Of a stretch of 64,000 nt of DNA, positions 59,392 through 64,000 are shown in pieces. The notes below the pieces were generated by a model. The model did no database searches, had not been told where the DNA came from, and saw only the letters and a list, made by a program, of their open reading frames with translations. This stretch comes from Ruegeria lacuscaerulensis. GTDB taxonomy: Bacteria; Pseudomonadota; Alphaproteobacteria; Rhodobacterales; Rhodobacteraceae. The stretch covers positions 248,001 through 312,000 of the forward strand of contig NZ_WQGO01000001.1 of assembly GCF_013034685.1 (NCBI RefSeq), read 5' to 3'. Each line of letters opens with the position of its first letter. The stretch's first letter is position 1. Made by a program: the position numbers and the translations under genes.

Positions 59392-60786
59392 TTACATGTG
59401 GATCACGCGCCCATAGGCATCCAATACACTTTCATGCATCATCTCAGACAAGGTTGGATGCGGGAAAACTGTGTTCATCAGATCTTCTTCCGTGGTCTCC
59501 AATTGACGACCGACTACATAGCCCTGAATCATTTCCGTCACTTCCGCGCCAACCATGTGCGCACCCAGCAATTCGCCAGTTTTGGCATCAAAGATCGTTT
59601 TGATCATCCCCTCAGGCTCACCCAAGGCAATGGCCTTGCCGTTGCCGATAAACGGGAAGCGGCCGACTTTGATGTCATAACCCAGTTCTTTGGCCTTGGC
59701 TTCTGTATATCCAACTGAGGCGACCTGCGGCTGGCAATAGGTGCAGCCCGCAATGCTTTCGGGTTTGACCGGGTGTGCGTGTTTACCTGCGATCAGCTCG
59801 GCGACCATCACGCCTTCATGACTTGCTTTATGCGCCAGCCAGGGTGCGCCGGCGATGTCGCCGATGGCATACAGTCCTTCGACACCGGTCCGGCAGAACT
59901 CATCTGTGACCACGTGGGTACGGTCGATTTTCACCCCTAAGGCCTCGAGCCCTAGATTCTCGACATTACCGACAATGCCAACCGCTGAGATTACCGTATC
60001 GAAATCGTGCTTTTCGACCTTGCCCTTCACCTCGATATGCGCGGTGACTTTGCCTTTGCCGCGATCAAGCTGCTTGACCATCGCTTTTTCCATGATGGTC
60101 ATGCCCTGCTTGGTGAAGGCTTTTTTGGCAAAGGCGCTGATCTCAGCGTCCTCGACCGGCAGAACCCGATCCATCACCTCGACCACGGTCGTGTCCGCGC
60201 CCAGTGTATTGTAGAAGCTGGCAAATTCGATCCCAATTGCGCCTGACCCGATCACCAACAGCTTTTTAGGCATCCGGGGAGGTTGAAGTGCATGTTTGTA
60301 GGTCCAGACCAGATCGCCGTCCGCCTCAAGACCGGGCAACTCGCGCGCTCGCGCGCCCGTCGCTAGCACGATGTTCTTGGCCGTCAGGTCCTCGGTCCCT
60401 TTTTTGGTTTTGACCGAGACCTTGCCCTTGGCCGGGATCGTTGCCTCGCCCATCACAACGGTCACTTTGTTCTTTTTCAGCAGATGACCAATGCCGCCTG
60501 ACAATTGCGCCGCAACCCCGCGCGACCTTTTAACCACCGCATCCAGATCATACCCGATCTTGTCGGCCTTCAGACCAAAATCCTTGGCGCGTTCCATAAG
60601 GTGAAACACTTCTGAAGATCGCAGCAGCGCCTTTGTTGGAATACAGCCCCAGTTCAGGCAGATACCGCCCAGGTGCTCACGCTCGACAACGGCCGTTTTC
60701 AGACCGAGCTGCGCTGCGCGAATTGCTGCTACATACCCGCCGGGCCCGGCGCCGATTACGATCAGATCAAAAGAGTGTGCTGCCAT
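59392..60786 (-). CDS. lpdA: Dihydrolipoyl dehydrogenase (E3)
   Basis: A 464-residue flavoprotein that reoxidises dihydrolipoamide in 2-oxoacid dehydrogenase complexes. The FAD site is GAGPGGYVAAIRAAQLGLK near residue 12, the redox disulfide is GGICLNWGCIPTKALL, the NAD site is GSGAIGIEFASFY, and the catalytic His-Glu pair is in HPTLSEMMHE. The CLNWGC variant (rather than CLNVGC) is what I recall for the pyruvate dehydrogenase-linked E3 of alphaproteobacteria, but no E1/E2 genes are adjacent. A 20-base perfect palindrome lies 31 bases before the start. Confidence 0.94.
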   Translation of the reverse strand: MAAHSFDLIVIGAGPGGYVAAIRAAQLGLKTAVVEREHLGGICLNWGCIPTKALLRSSEVFHLMERAKDFGLKADKIGYDLDAVVKRSRGVAAQLSGGIGHLLKKNKVTVVMGEATIPAKGKVSVKTKKGTEDLTAKNIVLATGARARELPGLEADGDLVWTYKHALQPPRMPKKLLVIGSGAIGIEFASFYNTLGADTTVVEVMDRVLPVEDAEISAFAKKAFTKQGMTIMEKAMVKQLDRGKGKVTAHIEVKGKVEKHDFDTVISAVGIVGNVENLGLEALGVKIDRTHVVTDEFCRTGVEGLYAIGDIAGAPWLAHKASHEGVMVAELIAGKHAHPVKPESIAGCTYCQPQVASVGYTEAKAKELGYDIKVGRFPFIGNGKAIALGEPEGMIKTIFDAKTGELLGAHMVGAEVTEMIQGYVVGRQLETTEEDLMNTVFPHPTLSEMMHESVLDAYGRVIHM

Positions 60787-60817
60787 TGTTCCCTCTCGGC
60801 GCAGGTCGTTTCAGAGA

Positions 60818-60837
60818 TTAGTTTACCATTAAACTAA
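60818..60837. promoter_or_regulatory. Perfect palindrome upstream of lpdA
   Basis: TTAGTTTACCATTAAACTAA: eight-base perfect arms around CCAT. It is a compact AT-rich palindrome in GC-rich DNA, 31 bases before the lpdA start, the spot expected for an operator overlapping the promoter. The spacing and form suit a TetR- or GntR-type dimer. No T-run follows. Confidence 0.6.
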
Positions 60838-61002
60838 CTTCCAAAATGCATCAACAATATCGTCCCGCGGCAAAAGCGACGCAGGGTCAGCGCACAAGAT
60901 ACACGCTGTTTTCAGCCTATACCGCGCAAGACACAATGGCTAGAACATAGATGTCGGGCCCGCCCGGCACTCATTGATTGTATTGTATTGGAAGTTTCGA
61001 CC

Positions 61003-61437
61003 ATGGCCAGAACGCTGACTGACCTGTTGCTTGCCCTATTGAACGCGACCCTGATCCTGGTGGCCCTGTGCCTGTTTCTGGGGTGGAAGCTCGCCTCGAC
61101 GGTTGACGATGTCACGACGACCCTCACGGAAAAGGTTCAAATCGTTGCTCCGCTGAAAGAAGAGGTGAAGGGAGTGCGTGGCGAATTGACCGCCCTGCGC
61201 AGTGAATTGTCGTCATTACAATCGGCGGCGGTTGTCGCAGACAGCGCCGTCGCCGCACAAATATCGTTGGCCTTGGCCAAGCTTGACCAGCTTGAAACCA
61301 AGCTGCAAACGTCACAGGCGCGTATCGCCGATCTCACTGAATCGCCGGATCACTTAATTAATACCGCCATAAACACGACGGCCGACGCAATCGCCGACCG
61401 CGTGATTGCCATTCGTGGCTGTGTGCCTTCGTCTTAG
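61003..61437 (+). CDS. Membrane-anchored coiled-coil protein
   Basis: A 144-residue hypothetical protein. One helix (about 5-32, LLLALLNATLILVALCLFLGW) anchors a long helical domain rich in heptads (LKEEVKGVRGELTALRSELSSL, then LAKLDQLETKLQTSQARI), followed by a short tail with a single Cys. I recognise no family. Spacing from lpdA (216 bases, divergent) suggests an independent promoter. The last four bases overlap the DUF924 gene. ATG 61003 is preferred over a TTG at 60988. Confidence 0.7.
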   Translation: MARTLTDLLLALLNATLILVALCLFLGWKLASTVDDVTTTLTEKVQIVAPLKEEVKGVRGELTALRSELSSLQSAAVVADSAVAAQISLALAKLDQLETKLQTSQARIADLTESPDHLINTAINTTADAIADRVIAIRGCVPSS

Positions 61438-62009
61438 TTCGCGGCCTGCAATTCACGGACCGTTGCACCGTAGCCACCCATGTCCACATAGGCGGCTTCG
61501 GGCGCGGTCATGGGGCGCGACAAAGCCTCGTTCCGATAGGGGAAGCGACCGAACTGGCGGATCACTTCACGATGGGCCCGCGCGTGTAGCAGATTGCTGG
61601 AGTCCGAATTGATGTTCTGACACATCAACCGCACGCAGCGTTCCTGATCGCACAAGTTTTCCGAATGCATCATCGGTAGATAAAAGAATTGCCGCGCGGG
61701 TTCGTCGATCTTGAGGTCCCAACCCTTGTCCACCGCGCATTTCGCAGCCGTCAGAGCGGCGCGGTCCGATGCAAAGGCTTTAGCACTGCCTCGGAACATA
61801 TTGCGTGGGAATTGATCCATCAGGATGATGTAAGCCAATGATCCGCTGGGATAGGTCAGCCATAGCGAGAATTTGCCCTCGCACGCCTGTTCCCATGTGG
61901 TCAGGAATTTTTCGCGGATTTCAGCATCAAGCGCCTCATCCTGCTCATACCACCCTTTGGGACCAACTTCATCCAACCAAAAACTCAGTACGTCTTCAGG
62001 CCCTGCCAT
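61434..62009 (-). CDS. DUF924 family protein
   Basis: A 191-residue soluble helical protein. Family blocks: PEDVLSFWLDEVGPKGWYEQD at the start, LAYIILMDQFPRNMFRGSAKAFASD near the middle, and RQFFYLPMMHSENLCDQERCV and ARAHREVIRQFGRFPYRNEALSR toward the end. DUF924 is TPR-like and uncharacterised, widely conserved. The start at ATG 62009 has GGAG nine bases upstream and matches the usual N-terminus; an ATG at 62054 would add 15 residues. Confidence 0.87.
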   Translation of the reverse strand: MAGPEDVLSFWLDEVGPKGWYEQDEALDAEIREKFLTTWEQACEGKFSLWLTYPSGSLAYIILMDQFPRNMFRGSAKAFASDRAALTAAKCAVDKGWDLKIDEPARQFFYLPMMHSENLCDQERCVRLMCQNINSDSSNLLHARAHREVIRQFGRFPYRNEALSRPMTAPEAAYVDMGGYGATVRELQAAN

Positions 62010-62118
62010 TGCCCAATACTCCGTCTGTTCGCCTCCCCAGGGACGTAACGTCATTTAAGGACGATTTACAGATTTGTTACAGTAACATATTGCAACATAT
62101 GCGACATAAACCTGTGTC

Positions 62119-63390
62119 CTAGGCGACTTCCTGCGCATCCTGATCGGCCTCGGCCGCTTCGATGGCCACTTCCTGAGCGACCTCGAACGCAACCGGCGAC
62201 GCGGTTGGATACAGCGGCGACATGGTGCCGGTCTCGTCAACCGGGATCGCAGCGCGCTGAGTCATGCGGTACATGGTGTAGAGAGCCATAGCGACCAGCA
62301 GCGTGGCAATGATCAGGAAAAAACCCGGCGGTCCAAAGATTGCATCTCCCATCAGCCAACCTGTGATCAGCGGACCTGCAATCGCACCCATGCCGTTGAT
62401 GAAGACAAGACCGCCGGATGCAGCGGCCATATCTTCATTGTTCAGAAAATCGTTCGCATGGGCGATCAACAGGGAATAGAGCGGGTTCGACATGCCTCCG
62501 ATCACGAAGGCCGAGACCAACAGGACCGGGAACATCGTTCCAAACAACATAGCCGTCACTGCACCACCGGCCCCTGTCAGTGCAACAAGCATGATCAGCA
62601 AGCGCCGGTCCATTCGGTCCGAGAACCACCCCAGCGGATATTGTAGCAGAACCGCGCCCACGTAGAACGCCGCCACAAAAGTCGAGATTTCGACCAGCGT
62701 CAGCCCCGCGCGTGCGCCATAGACCGCCGCCATGCCGAACTGGGCCGAAAAGACGCCGCCCAACAGGAACATGCCGACACAGCCCAGCGGCGAGTTCCCC
62801 ATCAATTCACGCAGGGTCATCGGTTTGGTGGTGTCGAAGGCAGGCGTAGGCGAGATCGACAACAGAATCGGCGCAAATGAGACCGAAACAAGGATAGAGG
62901 CGATCACAAACGTCTCGTACCCGGACGGGTCCCCCACCAGCACCAAGCCTTGTGCCGTAATGATCCCCAGCATCTGCACGATCATGTAAAGCGACAGCGC
63001 CTGCCCGCGGTTTTCATTGTCGGCTGCGTTGTTCAACCAGCTTTCGGCTGTGACATACACACCGGAAAAGCAGAAGCCGATGACCATACGCCCCAAAATC
63101 CATGCGATTTCGTTGGTCAGCAACGGGTACATGATCATCACCGCCGAGATGAACGAGGCCAGCGCCGCAAAGACCCGCACATGTCCCACGCGGCGGATCA
63201 TCTCGGGCGCAAGGCGCGATCCGCCCAGAAACCCAACGAAATAGGCCGACATCACAAAGGACATCTCGAGCGTCGAGAACCCCTCGATTTCGCCGCGCAC
63301 ACCCAGCATCGTCCCTTGCAAGCCGTTGCCGACCATCAAAAGGCCCATGCCAAGAAGAAGCGCCCATGCGCTGGAAAGGACCTGAATCAT
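62119..63390 (-). CDS. MFS transporter (YcaD-like)
   Basis: A 423-residue major facilitator with twelve helices in two halves. N-terminal landmarks are LLLGMGLLMVGNGLQGTMLGVRG and YFVGFLGGSRLAPEMIRRVGHVRVFA (the motif A loop between helices 2 and 3), and the second half repeats the pattern near YPLGWFSDRMDRRLLIML. This layout is like the YcaD group of sugar/drug-type permeases; the substrate is unknown. The C-terminal tail is acidic and Glu/Ala-rich (AQEVAIEAAEADQDAQE). GGAG lies six bases before ATG 63390. Confidence 0.9.
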   Translation of the reverse strand: MIQVLSSAWALLLGMGLLMVGNGLQGTMLGVRGEIEGFSTLEMSFVMSAYFVGFLGGSRLAPEMIRRVGHVRVFAALASFISAVMIMYPLLTNEIAWILGRMVIGFCFSGVYVTAESWLNNAADNENRGQALSLYMIVQMLGIITAQGLVLVGDPSGYETFVIASILVSVSFAPILLSISPTPAFDTTKPMTLRELMGNSPLGCVGMFLLGGVFSAQFGMAAVYGARAGLTLVEISTFVAAFYVGAVLLQYPLGWFSDRMDRRLLIMLVALTGAGGAVTAMLFGTMFPVLLVSAFVIGGMSNPLYSLLIAHANDFLNNEDMAAASGGLVFINGMGAIAGPLITGWLMGDAIFGPPGFFLIIATLLVAMALYTMYRMTQRAAIPVDETGTMSPLYPTASPVAFEVAQEVAIEAAEADQDAQEVA

Positions 63391-63499
63391 TGGGGTCTCC
63401 GAATTTTGCCGACCAGACGTTTGCCGGTAGTTTCAGATGAAACGTGACGTCGGTCCTGCCTGTCTACGACATTCATGTGTTTTGATCCCGACACCTAAT

Positions 63500-64000
63500 C
63501 TACCCAGGGATCAGAAGCGACGCGTCGCCATATGAGAAGAACCGATATTTCTGTTCAATTGCATGGACATACACGTCGCGCATCCGATCCTGCCCCATCA
63601 GCGCCGACACCAGCATCAGCAAGGTGGATTTCGGCAGGTGAAAGTTTGTCATCAGCGCATCGGTGACGTGGAACTGGAAACCGGGATAGATGAAGATGTC
63701 GGTCTCGCCTTCCCACGGCGCGATTTCTCCGCTGCGTGCGGCGCTCTCGATCAGGCGCAATGCGGTGGTACCGACCGGGATCACGCGGCCTCCGGCAGCC
63801 TTGGTGGCGCGGATCTGCTGCGCGGCCTCTTCGCTGACACGACCCCATTCCGCGTGCATCTTGTGGGTTGTCACATCCTCGACCTTGACGGGCAGGAAAG
63901 TGCCCGCACCCACATGCAAAGTGACATGACTGAACTCCACGCCACGCGCTTCAATGGCCTGCATCAGAGCGGGGTCGAAATGCAATGACGCCGTGGGGGC
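63500..64000 (-). CDS. queA: S-adenosylmethionine:tRNA ribosyltransferase-isomerase, C-terminal part
   Basis: The gene runs off the right edge, so only about 167 C-terminal residues are visible. QueA moves the ribosyl part of SAM to preQ1 at tRNA position 34 to form epoxyqueuosine. Blocks [16 protein letters not shown] ([17 protein letters not shown]), [45 protein letters not shown] and the ending [10 protein letters not shown] are typical. The 109-base gap to the MFS gene holds only a short GTTTCA/TGAAAC palindrome at 63430-63443. Confidence 0.95.
   Translation of the reverse strand, partial: APTASLHFDPALMQAIEARGVEFSHVTLHVGAGTFLPVKVEDVTTHKMHAEWGRVSEEAAQQIRATKAAGGRVIPVGTTALRLIESAARSGEIAPWEGETDIFIYPGFQFHVTDALMTNFHLPKSTLLMLVSALMGQDRMRDVYVHAIEQKYRFFSYGDASLLIPG

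Noticed and set aside
63430..63443. Palindrome GTTTCA-GA-TGAAAC before the MFS gene as an operator
   Set aside because: Six-base arms are expected by chance many times in 64 kb; position alone is not enough.

Overview
The window is ordinary chromosomal DNA of an alphaproteobacterium, most likely a marine Rhodobacteraceae (Roseobacter group). This rests on family resemblance and gene order: ALA synthase of the Rhodobacter type with an FNR-type site in front of it, a DksA with one zinc-site cysteine, TRAP transport, the DUF177-rpmF-plsX-fabH-ihfA-merR run, and the argS-SPOR-nagZ-scpA-scpB run. Gene density is high and most genes abut or overlap. I see no prophage, insertion sequence, CRISPR array or rRNA. 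One tRNA (Pro, anticodon GGG) is present. Both window edges cut genes: a DUF177 protein on the left and queA on the right.

Layout. 1-5122 (+): ribosomal L32, lipid initiation (plsX, fabH), IHF alpha, a MerR regulator, tRNA-Pro and a double-length dCTP deaminase-like protein. 5119-10725 (-): argS, SPOR protein, nagZ, scpA, scpB and a small protein, read as one overlapping cluster. 10859-15674: a small secreted protein, dgt, an A-type Fe-S carrier, xthA, a flavin monooxygenase and dksA. 16047-20163 (+): a MoxR ATPase and a VWA protein separated by a GNAT, a DUF2927 lipoprotein and an unlisted 56-residue membrane protein. 20152-26582: PAQR/hemolysin III, an M48 protease, a PIN protein coupled to an rRNA methyltransferase, and glnE. 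26769-30590 (+): DUF2852, RDD, leucyl-transferase Bpt, VOC and a dicarboxylate/amino-acid symporter.

30647-37475 is a nutrient module: a TRAP transporter with an abnormally long DctM, and a divergent Cache histidine kinase/NarL-type regulator pair that probably controls it. 37559-41207 holds an orphan 2-oxoglutarate oxygenase and ilvB-ilvN, which is preceded by a complete attenuation leader (promoter, 15-residue Leu/Val/Ile leader peptide, antiterminator, terminator). 41501-52997 holds an XRE regulator, DUF2189, an amidase, prfB, PBP1A, an AMIN/amidase_3 hydrolase, an aminotransferase, and a BepA-like protease translationally coupled to a ScsC-like thiol protein. 53040-64000 holds DUF1194, ispG, a RodZ-like protein, hemA, an M20 peptidase, lpdA, DUF924, an MFS transporter and queA.

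The most noteworthy non-coding signals are the ilvB attenuator (38628-38787); a six-copy intergenic repeat family that joins a GC-rich hairpin to a fixed box ending in GCCAGATGAAG, five copies of which sit 4-8 bases after a stop codon; a perfect FNR-type site upstream of hemA; and several strong palindromes in front of lpdA, the amidase gene, the DUF2852 gene and the TRAP operon. All functional statements come from reading sequence and recalled family knowledge; no database search was run.
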